From positions 62,001-126,000 of the forward strand of contig JAPTJF010000077.1 of NCBI GenBank assembly GCA_029339195.1: a stretch of 64,000 nucleotides of DNA. The letters are read 5' to 3'. Position numbers and translations under genes: made by a program. This stretch comes from Micractinium sp. NFX-FRZ. Lineage: Eukaryota > Chlorophyta > Trebouxiophyceae > Chlorellales > Chlorellaceae. The number at the start of each line of letters is the position of its first letter. The stretch's first letter is position 1. Shown here one piece after another: positions 44,863 through 56,400 of the stretch. A model generated the notes under the pieces. It ran no database searches, was not told the origin of the DNA, and saw nothing but the letters and a program-made list of their open reading frames with translations.

Positions 44863-47528
44863 CTATGCCAGCAGGCTGCTGTCGGGGTCCACGTCAGCAG
44901 GCAGCTCAAAGGTGATGGGAGCCACAATCACGCGGCTGGGGGGCAGCTCCGGGGCCACGGGCGCCACCTGTAGGGGCAGGGAAGCGCGGCATGCAAAGCA
45001 TGGGCCGCCAGGTGGGCAGAGGCAGGCACGTGCCTCGTCACTGAGCTGATTCTGGAACGCCTGTGGTGGCCAGCTCTCCCCACCCGTCCCCCCATACCCA
45101 ACAGCTTCCTTCCCTTGCCGGACGCAATGCCCCACTCGTGCATGCTGTAGCCACATTGACGCACCACATGTTGGCAACTGTTGCAACCCCACCCACACAC
45201 CTTTTGGAAGTGGACCACCGACCGTTCCCTGTCCAGAGCAGCGTGCAGCCGCTCCATGCCTCCCAGCTCTTCTGCCAGCGCCGCCCGCCAGCCCTCGTCG
45301 CCAGGCTGGCACTGCGGCGCACACAGGGCAGGCACAACATTGCGGGGGGGGTGGAGAAAGTGTAACCTTTATGCCACCCGGGAGCACTTTGGGAGGGCGG
45401 CTTCTGGCAGGGATGTGCATCCATCCGATCAAGATGGATTGATTTAGGCAATGCACACCACGTGGCGCCCTCACCGTCGCAAGCGCCTGCCTGGCAAGCG
45501 AGATGCCATCTGCCATGCACGCCACGGCCGCCCCCGCCTGCTGCTGCGCCTGCTGGTGCAGCGCGGCCTGCCGCCAGGCCTCTGCCTGGTGCAGCAGCGC
45601 GCTGACAGAGAGGAAGCGGGTCAGCTGGCCTGCATAAGTGGCAGACAGTCCAGGAGGGAATTACGACCGACGGCAGAAAGCATACCTAGCAGTGGCAGAG
45701 ACTGTCACACCACGGTGACTAGACAGGCAGTGGGCGCTGGGGGGCAGGACGGGGCAGGGCAGGGCAGGCAGCAAGCGCTGGTGGCTGGCATGCCTGAAAT
45801 GGTGTGCTGCGCGTCTTGCACTGGCGGCCGGATGGCGGCCACAGCAGCACTTGCCGCATGAAAGAGATCTGCGAAGGGGATGGCTCAGAGGCGAGGGGAA
45901 AGAGTGGGAGATGTGCAGGCACCTGGCTGACCTGGCACTGTGATGTCCCCACCACCCTTCCTGGCGCCTCGCCCTGCTGCCTGCCACCCCCACGCCTGCA
46001 CACCTGCTGCCCCCTGGTGCAGTGCTGCCGCCAGCGCCGGAGAGCCGCCCTTGTTGGCAGCGCGCCGCGCAGCCACGCCATTTGCCTGTGCCAGGCACAT
46101 TTGGGACAGCGCCTCTGCAGGGGGGGCTCAAGCAGGGTGTGTTCATAGGGACCGACGGAATGAGGCTGCACCAACGGCGGCAGATGAAGATATGGCAGAC
46201 TGCTGGCTCTGTTGTGCTTCGCCATGAGGAAAGGGCCAGCAGCACCGCTTTGGCCCACCTGCCAGCCCTGGCCACAGCTCCACAGGAGGGGTGGCAGGTG
46301 ACGCCTCGCCTGCTCCGGCCACCGCCTTGTTTGCTTCCGCCCCCGCCCCGTCTGCTCCCGCCAGACCCCCTGCGCGTGCTGCGGGCAGGAGCTGGGTGGC
46401 GATGTGGTTGTACACTCCGGCAGCCCGGCGGTACAGAGTGGCCGCTCGTGCATACCCCTCGGCGCCGTCGCCCGCCTCTGTGGGCCTGCCGTCACGGAAC
46501 GCCGGGCTGCTGCAGCTGCTGCCAGGGGAGCGAGGGGTGCCCCCACAAGTGAAGGAGGGGGTGGGGGATGAGGCGGCGGAGCGAGGGTAGATGGGCGTGT
46601 CGGGGCGCTGGGAGACGGACTGCCGGCGTGCGCTGCGGCTACGGATGGACAGCAGGCTCTTGAGGAACGACCAGCGCCCAGCCCGGGGCGTGGCCTCCCA
46701 GCCAGCCACTTCACCGCCGCGGGGCGTGGCGCTGTCGCTGCAGCCGCTGCCGGCTGCGGCAAAGCAGCCGCTGCCGCTCGGTAGGGCGCAGAGTTGGCTG
46801 TGGGCCTGCTCCTGCAGCAGCGCTGCGTACAGGTGCGCGGCCAGCACCTCCTCCTCTTCCAGCGAGCCCAGCGGCAGCAGCTGGGAGGCTGAGGAGCTGC
46901 GGGCCGGGGACGGTCGGTGCATGGGGCAGGACAGCGGGGAGCTGGGTGAGTAAGCACGCACGGAATAAGCGGGTGCAAGCCTGGTTGATTGTCAGCCTGG
47001 TTGCGCCACGCACAGAAAGCCCGTGCTTTGTTTGATTATTGCTCGCTACCCTGCTCCGTGTGTGTCTGCCTGCCACCACCCCCACTCACCTCAGCTGAGA
47101 GGCCCAACGCAGGCTGCCCTGCGGGGCGGCCTGCAGCTGTGCCGCTGCCCGAGGGTCTTCCACCGCCAACCGGTGCAGCAGCGACAGGTAGCATGCAGAC
47201 CTGATGAATGTGGGAGGTGGGATTGGAGGGTTACTGTAGAGCAGGCGGCTGTCATGGGCGGGAGCGGTTTGCAGAGTCGAGTACGCAAGGGGCACATGGC
47301 GGCTCACCAGCACACCCGACGGTCCGGGCCTCCCACTTGTGCCGCTCCACCGTCGACCGCCTGCCCGCGCGCTACAGTGAGCTTCTGAAGCAGCCCGTGG
47401 GTCGCCGCGCCATCTGCGTGCACCAGGCTTTCAAAGACCACAGGCAAGGAGCGGGAGACTTGTGCCGCCGCCAGCAGTGGCAGAGGCGGCAGCACAACTG
47501 GCGGCACCTGTCGGTTGGCGCCGCTCAT
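44863..47528 (-). CDS. BRO1-domain protein
   Basis: BRO1 domains are banana-shaped helical folds that bind ESCRT-III subunits in endosomal sorting. Coding blocks on the minus strand: 47528 to about 47316 (MSGANRQVPPVVLPPLPLLA, then VVFESLVHADGAATHGLLQK); about 47200-47096 (CYLSLLHRLAVEDPRAAAQL); about 46900-46240 (LEEEEVLAAHLYAALLQEQA, a Ser-rich insert, then YARAATLYRRAAGVYNHIAT); 46115-46000 (EALSQMCLAQANGVAARRAA); 45861-45808; about 45640-45475; 45314-45200; and about 44970-44863 ending VDPDSSLLA. RRAAGVYNHIA and LSQMCLAQAN match the conserved BRO1 helices (A-A-G-x-F-x-x-I and L-x-x-x-M-L-A-Q-A-Q). It resembles the short plant BRO1-only proteins rather than ALIX, since no V domain follows. 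Exon borders are approximate. Confidence 0.72.
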
Positions 47529-48376
47529 CGCCAGCTTCTATTTGAGTCTGGCACCAATTGATTGGAAGGCTGAGGCTGGCCCGCTTCAGACAGCGCTCTC
47601 GGCCCGTGTCAACTGTTTCGCGCCGGCGCCAGCTGTTCGTGGTGCGCAGCCCGAACCTGCTGAATGTCTTGAATTGATGGCAAATGATGGGCAGTGCAGG
47701 CCCTTTGCCTTGTTATTTTTTCCAGATGCCAGCTGGTGCCAGCATGCCACTCCCCGTCCTCTCTCTGCACGCCCACCTCGTTGCTGTAAAGCACGCCTCC
47801 AAACGTATGAACGCCATCCCAGGCGCGAGCCGCCTGTTTTGAGGAGGGACGCTTGCAGCAGGCAGAAATGGAGCCTGCGAGCGAGCCTCTGCCCATTTTG
47901 GCCATCAAACTTGCTGGTTGGAGCCAGGCGTTGGCTTTCATCGCCTTGCGGTGCGTGCCTCACTGCGTCCCGAGTGTTGGCTGACCCTCTTGTCGGCCGC
48001 CTTGGGTGGCGGCAGGACCCGCCAGGCCTCGTGCGTCTTTTGGGCATAGCTTGCCTGAAGCAGCGGACGGCCGGCGAGAGCAGGCCGAAAGGGCGTGGGC
48101 CTAGGTCTGAGCGGTCTCGAGCGCCGTACCTAGCACCGCCGCCTGTTGTCTGGTACAACTTGGCACATTCTCTCCATTGCCCCTAATGCTGCAGCAATCG
48201 GCATGCCAGTAGGCTACGCTCAAACCATGCCACGGGGAGCCGCACAGGTGCGGGGCAGCGTGCCGCAACTTGCAGGTATCTGGCAGAGGCAGCTTTCTGT
48301 AGCGCCTTATTACCTGTTCAAACAATGCCTGCCTGCTTGTTTAAAACAATGCGCCCCCTTTTGCCCCGCCGTAGGC
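47529..48376. promoter_or_regulatory. Divergent BRO1/membrane-protein region
   Basis: About 850 bp separate divergent genes. A plus-strand ORF from 48146 runs in frame into the membrane-protein exon and could add an N-terminus, but its residues look non-coding. A long minus-strand ORF (47586-48158) has no domain or codon support. Confidence 0.4.
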
Positions 48377-51300
48377 ATGCCTGGGGCCCTGCTCGTGTAC
48401 CGCCTGCTCATGATGGGCTGGGGCGTGTTCATCGGGCTGCGCCAGCTGAGGGACAAGGGGCCCTACGTCTTTGTCTTCTTCACCGGTGAGCCTCCGCTGA
48501 GGGCAACAAGATCGCCGCAACTTTGGGATGTCTGCGTGGGCCGCCGCTGCCTGGGTGGCAGCGCTGTGCTGCGCCGACATGTCATGAGCGAGCAAGTGCG
48601 GCGCGCCGGCCGTTGTGCCTCTCTGCCTGCTTGCCCACCCGCCCGCCTGTGTCACGTGCCCATGCAGTGTGGAACTGGTGGCTGCTCACGCTCTTCTTTG
48701 CTCTGGGCAGCGCTGCCAGCCTGCGCGCCTGGGCGCGCCGCCGTGGCAGGCAGCAGCGGGACGAGCAGCAGCAGCGGGACGAGCAGCAGCAGCAGCCGCC
48801 GCCGCAGGGCGAGGAGCAGCAGCGGGGGAGGGCCCAGCAGCGGCGGCAGCAGCGGCAGCAGGAGGGGGAGGACGTGCCTGCTGATTGGCTAGATCGCGCG
48901 GTGATGGCGGCGTTTGCAATCGAGATGCCCGTGAGTGGGGGAGGGTGCAGGGAGGTGGTGCTGGGGAGGCGCGCGTCTGCCATAGTAGGGCGGCCGCTGG
49001 CGTTGCGAGGTGCGGGGAGCGGGGCGGCTGGCTGGTGGTGTGAGCATGAGGAGAGGTCATGCGTGCAGCACAGGTGGGGAATGCCTTGGGTGGGATCCCG
49101 CTGGTACGTGGGGAATCCCGTCGGCAAGGGGCAGCAACATTTGGAGGGTGACAGGCGGCAGAGCTGCCACACAGGCCGCTGCGTGCCCACAGGCATCGGG
49201 CCCCAAAGGCTGCAGGGCATCACGCAGCAGGAGGGCACAACAATGTGTGTGTCCATGAGCCACCTTATCCGCGTGCAGATTCAGCAAGTCTGTATGGGGC
49301 CACGTAGCACCCAGCCCGCCCCATATGCCAACTGCATTGGGTGGTAGATGCACCCACCTGGCCGGCGCTGATGCTTGCCTGCGGGGCTGACGCGTGGTTG
49401 TGAGGTGCAGACCGCACTGGTTGTGGATGCGCTGACCTGGCTGGTGCTGGTTCCCATCTACGAGTCCGACCCCGACCCCGCCCAGAGCGCCTTCTGGCAC
49501 GCGGCGCACCACAACTTTGAGAGCTACAACGTGGGCACGCACTCCTCCCTCCTCTCTGACGTACCACCCGCCCGCCCTCCTCCGCCTTTCTCCCTCTTCC
49601 CCTCCCCCTGCCCTCCCCTCCTCTTTCGCCCCCACACGGGCCGCCCACTCATGCACTGCACCAGGCCCTCACCGCTGCCCGCCCGCCTGCCCCGCCTGCC
49701 CGCCCCCGCCCGCCCACCTGGCCCGCAGATGACGCTAGCCATAGACTTCCTGACCTGGACTGTGCTGGTGCCCATGCTCATGTCCGACCCCCGGGCCCAG
49801 CACGTGGCCTTCTGGGAGTCGCGCCTGTACTGCTTTGAGAGCTACAACGTGAGGGCGGGCCCCTGGGGCTGCCGCGCACCCCGGCCCTGCCCGCCGGCTG
49901 GCCGCCCACCCAATAGATGCATGCATGCATCGTGCTGCTCCCGGTGCCACGATGCCTCCTGGCATGCTAGCGTCCCTGCCCCCCTGCATCTGCACCCCTT
50001 GCATCGGCTGCCCATGCCGCTCCTCTGGCTCACCGCTGCACCACGCCTGCTGCCTGCCTGGGCCCTCTGCTTGCCTGCCTGCAGCAACACGGCTTCAATG
50101 CTGCCATGATGCTGGGCGACCTGCTGCTCAACAACATCCCAGGTGGGCGCACCTGCAGTACCATTGAGTGGGCGCACACGCAGTGCCATCGAGTGCACGC
50201 ACTTGCAGCACCAGCCCTGTGTGCCGGTGCTGCGCGGAGTGGGCGCATACGCAGCACCAGCCCTGTGCACCTGTCTGCAGGGAGTGGGTGCCCGCACTGC
50301 CATTGAGTGCACGCACTTGCAGTTGCATCGCCGGCTGTCGGCAGCGCAGCGGTGACATGATGTGCCGCAGGCACGCCACAGCCCGGGCCGCCCTTCCAGC
50401 CTGCGGAGCAGCGTGTGTGATGTTCCCTCGGCACGCGCCAGCCCCAGCAACCATTCCTTATGTGCATCCCCTCCCATCCCATCCCATTCCCCCGGGTGCC
50501 GCTGTGCCTGCAGTGACAGTTTACGACTCTGGCTGGCTGGCCCTCTGGGGCAGCCTGTTTGGGGTGTGGTCGGGGTTCTACCACCGGCGCACGGGGCGCT
50601 TCATCTACCCCTTCCTGGGTGAGCACGCCAATTAAATATTGTTTACGTGATTATGTTCTGTCGTACAAATTCGCCGACTAAAAACCGCTGGGCAGCGTGC
50701 GGGGCCCTCACGCAAGCACTGTTGCGTGGGATGTGATGGGGGAGGATTGAAGCGGCAGGGATGGTGCTGTGGGTGTTGTGCATGTCTGTGCCGTGCCCTT
50801 GGCCGCCGTTGGCTGCCGTTGTGCAGCTGGCGCTGCTGCCCTGGCTGCCGCTGTGCTTGCTCCAAGCTGTGCCTGGTCCTGCCGCCCCTTTGCTGCGCCT
50901 CCGACGGCGGTTTGGGGGACGTGTGCGTGCGCTGCGGGGCCAGCTGCCCCACCCTGCCTCCCCACCACCCTTGCGCCCTGGCCCCCCCGTTTGGACGATT
51001 TTGACTGAAACTGTCATACAATTGTCCGGTTTTGGTTGACCGCGCTGCGCCGCCTCCCTGTGCGCAGATGTGACCAAGCCGTACTCGTGGGCCGCCTACC
51101 TGGGCATCTTTGGGGTGATGTGGGCTGCCTACCTGCTGGTCATGGGCCTCGTCAGGTGGGCGGGGTGCAGAGCAGAGGGGAGAGCGGAGGGGGTGGGCGG
51201 GGTGCAGGGCGAGGGGGTGGGCGGGGAGAGCGGAGGGTGTGGGTGGGGATGCAGGGCGGCGAGGGTGGGCGGGGTGCAGCGTGGAGGGGGTGGGCGGGGT

Positions 51301-51670
51301 GCAGGGCGAGGCAGGGCCAGGCGGGGTGCAGGGCGAGGCCGGGTGGGCGCAATGCAGAAGGAAGCGGGGTGGCGCAGGGTGCTGCCTGGAGCTGCGGCGG
51401 GGCAAAGTGTGGGGCACTGTGAACTGCTGCTGCTGCTCCTGCTCCTGCTGCCCCTGTGCTCTCAAAGCAAACTCCTGGGCGCTGCCCTTGTGTCATGCCC
51501 CATGCTGCAGGGCCAAAGCCTGGCTGGCGCTGCTGAGCGCTGGCAGGAGCGGCAAGCTGGGTGGGGAGGTTCAGGCCGGCGAGCGCTCGCCGCCCAGCAG
51601 CAGCAGGATGGTTCAGAATCTCGTGGACTCCCACGTACCGCTTCTAAGCGACAAAGTGAAGATGGGTTAA
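48377..51670 (+). CDS. Multi-pass membrane protein with duplicated exon
   Basis: Exons join in phase: 48377-48485 (MPGALLVYRLLMMGWGVFIG), 48668-48930, 49411-49530 and its paralogue 49729-49848, 50085-50142 (QHGFNAAMMLGDLLLNNIP), about 50514-50620 (LWGSLFGVWSGFYH...FIYPFL), 51067-51157 (DVTKPYSWAAYLGIFGVMWA) and about 51493-51670 (stop after LLSDKVKMG). About six hydrophobic segments are seen. The pattern VWNWWLLTLFFALG ... FESYNQHGFN ... D-x-L-LN-x-P ... YPFLD matches an uncharacterised plant/animal membrane family (rolling-stone/AIG1-like layout: W near the second helix, H-x-x-N, then YPFLD). A Gln/Arg-rich loop (QQQRDEQQQQ) interrupts the second exon. The start may lie further upstream. No enzymatic residues were identified beyond the conserved His/Asn. 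Confidence 0.72.
49411..49848 (+). repeat. Tandem paralogous exons, 120 nt each
   Basis: Exons 49411-49530 (TALVVDALTWLVLVPIYESD...) and 49729-49848 (MTLAIDFLTWTVLVPMLMSD...) are both exactly 120 nt, phase 0 at both ends, and 20 of 40 residues match without gaps. Both end FESYN and can splice to the next exon, which starts QHGFN. Confidence 0.88.
50143..50330. repeat. Degenerate donor-derived minisatellite in intron
   Basis: Units like gtgggcgcacctgcag and gtgggcgcatacgcag, mixed with accattgagtg/ccatcgagtg blocks, start at the splice donor itself and repeat about five times. Confidence 0.75.
51155..51362 (+). repeat. G-rich donor-derived minisatellite in intron
   Basis: The donor sequence gtgggcggggtgcag is repeated about seven times with variable ggcgaggg/agcggaggg spacers from the exon end onward. 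Runs of three to five G on the sense strand could form G-quadruplexes in the pre-mRNA. Confidence 0.82.
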
Positions 51671-52488
51671 CACGCCGCGGCAGCGATGCGCGAGCCAGCT
51701 GTCAAGGGGCAGCCAGGCCCTGCTTGCCGCTTCCGCCCAATGTGCGCGTGCTCGACGGCATGCTGCTTGCACAGCCACGTCGCCACCGCACCGGACTGCT
51801 CACCCCAGCACCACTCGGTGCAGCCCCTCATGCCCCGCTGAGCATGACTCTTTGCTGTTCTTTCCACAAGACTCTTTGTTTCTTTTCGTTTCTTCTTGTT
51901 TGTTTTACAACTGCATCTTCATGGCCCTCGTTTTTCACCACCCACCCAAACAACACTCATGCAAGGCACCAATTCGTTCCCCACATCCGCTTACATTTTC
52001 CCACCCCATCCATTCAAACCTCGCCGGGTCGGCTCCACACTGCACCGCCCCCTGCCCGAAACATCAAACGCATGCGCCTCCCGCAACACCCCTCCCCATG
52101 ACGTCCCACATGCTCTTGCTGCTCCCACTTTAGCCTCCTCTCGTGCCCAGGAGGCACTGCACAACACAGCCCGCGTCGGTGCAAAGCCGGGCCCACTGCC
52201 GGGCCCCTGCCGCCGCATCTGCTGCCATCTGCATGACTCCCTTTCTCTCTCTGTTGCGTGCGCTCATGCACGCCCTGCCCCCAGCCACCCCTCCGTTCAG
52301 GCCAGCGCCTGCCGACATCCATCCCCTGGGCGCGACCTGCTCGGAGCACCATCGCTGCCCCTTCCCTGATTGCCTGACGTTGCATGCACCCATTGGACAC
52401 CAGCTGCCTGGTGCAAGCCCTGCCTGCCCTCTGTTGCACAGCCAGCTCCGCCCGACCCCTGCGCGCGTGCGCTTGCACCGCTTGCAGC

Positions 52489-52493
52489 TGTAA
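52489..52493 (+). terminator. TGTAA poly(A) signal, membrane-protein gene
   Basis: TGTAA lies about 820 nt beyond the stop at 51670, followed by an AT-rich run. That would be a long 3' UTR, so it is tentative. Confidence 0.35.
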
Positions 52494-52524
52494 ATTTTCA
52501 CAGGGCTGCTGACTCCGGCCGGCA

Positions 52525-52529
52525 TTACA
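52525..52529 (-). terminator. TGTAA poly(A) signal, TPR/PH-like gene
   Basis: A minus-strand TGTAA lies about 95 nt past the stop at 52625. Confidence 0.5.
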
Positions 52530-52624
52530 GCCAGCCTTTGGGAAGCATCGGTTGATGGAATTCAAGGGAAGGCCAGTTCAGTTCGGAAGCCAGCTGAGGG
52601 GGCGCTGTCGCAAGCGCGTCAGCG

Positions 52625-55600
52625 TCAGCGCCGCACCGCCAGAGCCGCACGCACGCCGCCGACCTCCCCCGCTCGCAGCAGGTGGCACAGCAGCAGCAGC
52701 GCGTCCACCCACCCCTCTGCGTCGTCCTGGTCGGCCGCAATCAGGTACATGCCGCTGCGCAGGCGGCAAGCAGGTGGTGGGGTGGCGGAGGTGGAGGCGG
52801 GGGGATTGAAAGGGGTGTGGTAAGGAATCGGTGTGTGGCAGGAAACAAGGGCACATTCTGTGAAGTGACACGAGCCAGGTTGGAAGGTGAACCCCTGCTG
52901 AGGCTGCCCCACACATCTGATCTCCCCAACTGCCCACCTGCACGCCTTGTCACACACGCCCCCACAGCACGGGCCCTCACCTGGGCTGGCTGTGCAGCGA
53001 TATCCAGAGGGCGGCGCCAGCTGGCAGGCTGGGGTCTGACGCCAGCCTGGCATCCGCCACGTCAGCTAGATCATACGCGATTGGCAGGGGGGCAGAAGAC
53101 AGCGCCCCCTGTGCCCCCTGCCCGTGCCCCGCGCCATGCCCCGCTGCCGCAGCCGCCGCAGCCAATGCAGCGGCAGCGGCTGACTGCTGCTGCCCCGCCA
53201 GTGCCGCTGGCGGGCGCACCGCTGCCAGGCGCTGATGGTCCACCGCAAACCAGCAGCTCACCCAGTCCTCTGCCGGGGTGCCCGCTGTGCCGGGGCGCAC
53301 CGCCAGCAGCGGGCCGGAGCGCAGGTAGGGCAGGGGCAGGAGGCGCTGCACCGCTGCCAGGCTGTCGGCATACACCTGCTTGCCCGGCTGCATAGCGTAC
53401 GCCAGCACGATGTACTGCACGGCATGGCAGGGCGCAGCACAGCACGGCACGTCACAGCACGGAGGCATGTACGAGATGTCTTGGTTTTGGTGAGCGGATG
53501 GGTGCAGGGAGGCGACAACAGGTGCAAGCAGCCAGCATCAACTGGCGTTTGCACCACATGACATGTCACGCACGGGGCAGCCCAGCACTGAGCAGCCTGC
53601 CAGCGACACAAGGCAGTACAACTGGGCAGGCGGAGCACAAAGGTGCACCGGAGGAGTACCCCTGCTCCCCTGCTTCCCAGCTAGGGTGCCCCCACACCTG
53701 CGCCGCGTGTGCAAAGGTGGCCTGGATGGCTCTCTCAGACAGTGCCCGCTCGCCTCCCCCACCGCCTCCAGCCGCATGGGCCGCCGCCGCCGCCGCCGCC
53801 ATGACAGGGCTGCTGCTGCCCATGCTGCCGCTGCGCTGCGCAGAGCTGCCCGCCAGCGCTGCCGCCTCGGCTGCCTCTTGGCTGGCTAGCAAGGCCTCTT
53901 GCAGGGAGCATGCGTGCGAGTAGAGCACGGTGCCTGCGGGGTGGCAAGGCGGGCGGCAAGGTGGCAGGCAAGGAGGGGGAGGGTCAGCGGATGGGAGGGC
54001 AGCGGGGCAGTCTGGCAGCTGCTGCCTGCCCAGGCTGGCGCAGGGATGCCCAAAGCTCTGGCTGGGAAACAGCACTCCCCTGCCACCCTCTCTGCCCTAA
54101 CATGCCCCCTTCCCTTTAAACTTCAGCCCCACCCAGCGCACCCAGCCACTCACCCTCCCAGGTTGCAGGAACGCGGGGGAGAGTGCCCTGGGGCTGAGGG
54201 TGCCCCCAACCTGCAGCCCAGCCACCCACAAACCACACAGCCCCACCCACTGACCCAGGTTGTAGCAGGCCCGGTCAAAGCCGGGGCGCAGCCGGATGGC
54301 CCGCCTGAACTTTTGGAGCGAGTGGTGCAGGTAGGCAAAGCGCTCGGTGGGCGGGCGCATGGACGACAGGTCCTGCAGCACCAGGCCCCTGCACGAGAAA
54401 GCAGGCAGGCAGGCAGGCAGGAGGGCAGCACCCAGCAGTTGGCAGAACAGCGAGCGCAGCCACGGATTGGCGGCTGCCTGCAGCATGCCTGCATTCGTTG
54501 CCCACAGCAGGAAGACGCATATCACAACGCCTCCCTCCCGGCACCTCCCTCCCAAAGCAGGCCACAGCACCCACCAGTTGTTGCAGGCCTGAGGGTTGTC
54601 TGGGTGCACCGCCAGCGACTGGGCATACTTGCTGGCGGCGGCTGTCAGGCATTCGTACGCCTCGTCCGGCTGCTGGGCCCGCACCAGGCGGGCAATGTCT
54701 GTCAGCGCCACCGCCCAGTTGTCTGCGGCAGGGGGTGCAGAAGGGGGTGGAGTGATGGGCAAGGGGTGCAGAAGGGGGTGGAGTGATGGGCGGGGGGATG
54801 GGCGGGGGTGTCCACATCCAACCGCGGTATGTAGCACTGTGGTGGGGTGGGGCCTGAAGGATCCGTCCAGCGCACGGCGTTCCAAGCATGGGCGGGAGCT
54901 GGGTGCAGGAGCCAGCATGCAAAGCTCTGCGCAGCACATTGCAAAGAGCAGTCATGTGACACCGCGTCCCACTCACACAGCGCCGCAGCGTGGCGCCCCG
55001 CCTGCAGACGCGAGGCCTCCAGGTACACTTCCGCCGCCTGGTGCAGCAGCGACAGCTGGTCGGCCGGCTGCTGGGACAGCTTGCTCGCCAGCTCCTGCGG
55101 CACGAGCAGCAGTAACAATGGGCGGGAGGGACGGGTCTGTGAGAGGTGGCGGTGCAAAGGGTGAGAACACTGCTCAGCTGAGAGTGCAGGGCATCCGTGG
55201 TGCTTCCACACAGGCTCCGCTCCGTCCCTGCTGCGCCTGCTTTCCTTCTGCCTGCCGGCCCTTCTGGCCCCACACCCCTGCAGCTTCGAGCCCCTAGCCA
55301 GCACCCCAGCACCCGCCCTGCCCCTCCTCTCTTCTAAAGCGCCTCTTTATTACACCCCATCAGTGCAGCACCCCAGAACAGCCAGCACCCACCTGCAGAG
55401 TGAGCCCATACCGGTACACCTTCTCAAAATCGTCCGGGTGGTTGACTGCCTCTATGCTGCAGTCGTGCGCCGCAAACGCCGTGGCCCGCACCGCCGGCAG
55501 GCGCAGCAGGTGCGGCGGCACATACCAGTTGCTGTGCGCTCCCAGCGCAGCAGGGCTCAGCGGCTTGGGGGTGGTGGGTGTGGCGGTCGATGTGGGGCCG

Positions 55601-55641
55601 GTGCCGGCCAACGCCGCCAGCGCGGCAGCCAGTTCCGCCAT
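52625..55641 (-). CDS. TPR protein with C-terminal PH-like domain
   Basis: Coding blocks on the minus strand: 55641-55393 (MAELAAALAALAGTGPTSTA, then NWYVPPHLLRLPAVRATAFA and DFEKVYRYGLTLQ), about 55097-54975 (ELASKLSQQPADQLSLLHQA), 54722-54574 (DNWAVALTDIARLVRAQQPD; YAQSLAVHPDNPQACNNW), about 54391-54254 (FRRAIRLRPGFDRACYNLG), about 53933-53697 (Ala/Gly/Ser-rich), about 53420-52981 and about 52762-52625. Two or three TPR units are clear (A-x-x-x-A-x-x-x-x-P-x-x-x-x-A-x-x-N). The last exons read as a split PH-like fold: LLAVRPGTAG, WVSCWFAVDHQRLAAV and SGMYLIAADQDDAEGWVDAL, the last resembling the PH C-terminal strand and helix with its invariant Trp. No signal peptide is seen. It is probably a soluble adaptor. 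Plant TPR proteins with the same VYRYGL-LQELA start exist, but their role is not known to me. Confidence 0.72.
54721..54797. repeat. Tandem G-rich repeat in intron
   Basis: A unit of about 30 bp (gggtgcagaagggggtggag tgatgggc) occurs twice, adjacent to an exon border of the TPR gene, with part-copies around it. Confidence 0.8.
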
Positions 55642-55803
55642 TGAGGCCGCTGCGCTGTGCTGCTTGTGAAAGGCGGCCTGCTAGACAGCAGCTCTGCCTT
55701 GTGTATTGTAATAATACCTGCAGCAGGCATAAAATGGCACACACGCTCAGCAGGCGCCGGGCAAACGGCTTCACCGGCAGGACCGCTGCACAGGTGCGGC
55801 AGT

Positions 55804-55834
<31 letters not shown>

Positions 55835-56400
55835 AAGTGCCGCCACGCCGCGAAATGACGTGCGCGCGTGCGGGATCCGACTCACAGCGTCTTGCTCAGC
55901 CTGCTGAAGGCTGCGAGGCCGCTGCGCTCGCACCTCAGGGATTGGCACCACTAGTGCTCGTGCGCGATCGCAGGTGTGAGCTCAATTCCGTCAGCGATCG
56001 GAGGCACTGGGCGCTTCTGAAATGCAGTGAGCATTGAGCAAAGCGTGCACATGTGAAGAAACGACGATGCCAGCCTGTCCTTGTCCCCCATGACGTCTGG
56101 GCTTTCACAGTGGCTGATTTGACAGCGTCCCGCATTAAGCGTACAACACTAATGCTGCGTGCAGCTGGCTCGGGCGTGTGCAAGAGCCTCCTCGCCGACT
56201 GCCAGCGAACGGCCTTTGCGCTCCGGCGCCCCTCCTCACGGTGAGGCGTTACCAGCAGGCCAGACTTGAATATGGAGCAATGGGACATTGCCTGATCACT
56301 TTGATGGGCGCCCACCTTCTGCAGGCACCCCCGCCACTCCAGCGCCTTGCCGCCCGCGGCCGCCCCGCCCCGCCCCACACGCTCCTCGCTGCCTGCCGCC
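55642..56400. promoter_or_regulatory. Divergent TPR/acylamino-acid-releasing enzyme region
   Basis: About 760 bp lie between divergent starts. A short GGC/CGG run lies at 55800-55830. ORFs here are short and without recognisable domains. Both promoters must lie here. Confidence 0.4.

Larger units (their letters stand above)
51671..52624. other. Convergent 3' spacer
   Basis: These 950 bp lie between convergent stop codons. The middle is T/C-rich and lower in GC. Plus-strand TGTAA lies at 52489-52493 and minus-strand TGTAA at 52525-52529, so the two transcripts may overlap slightly or abut. No ORF is supported. Confidence 0.5.

Noticed and set aside
47586..48158. 190-aa minus-strand ORF upstream of the membrane-protein gene
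   Set aside because: Composition is Arg/Gly-rich with no domain, no splice context and no homologous look; it is probably chance openness in GC-rich DNA.
48146..48376. Longer N-terminus for the membrane protein from ATG 48146
   Set aside because: It is in frame but Cys-rich and unstructured, with a likely acceptor just before 48375. It was kept as a possibility only.
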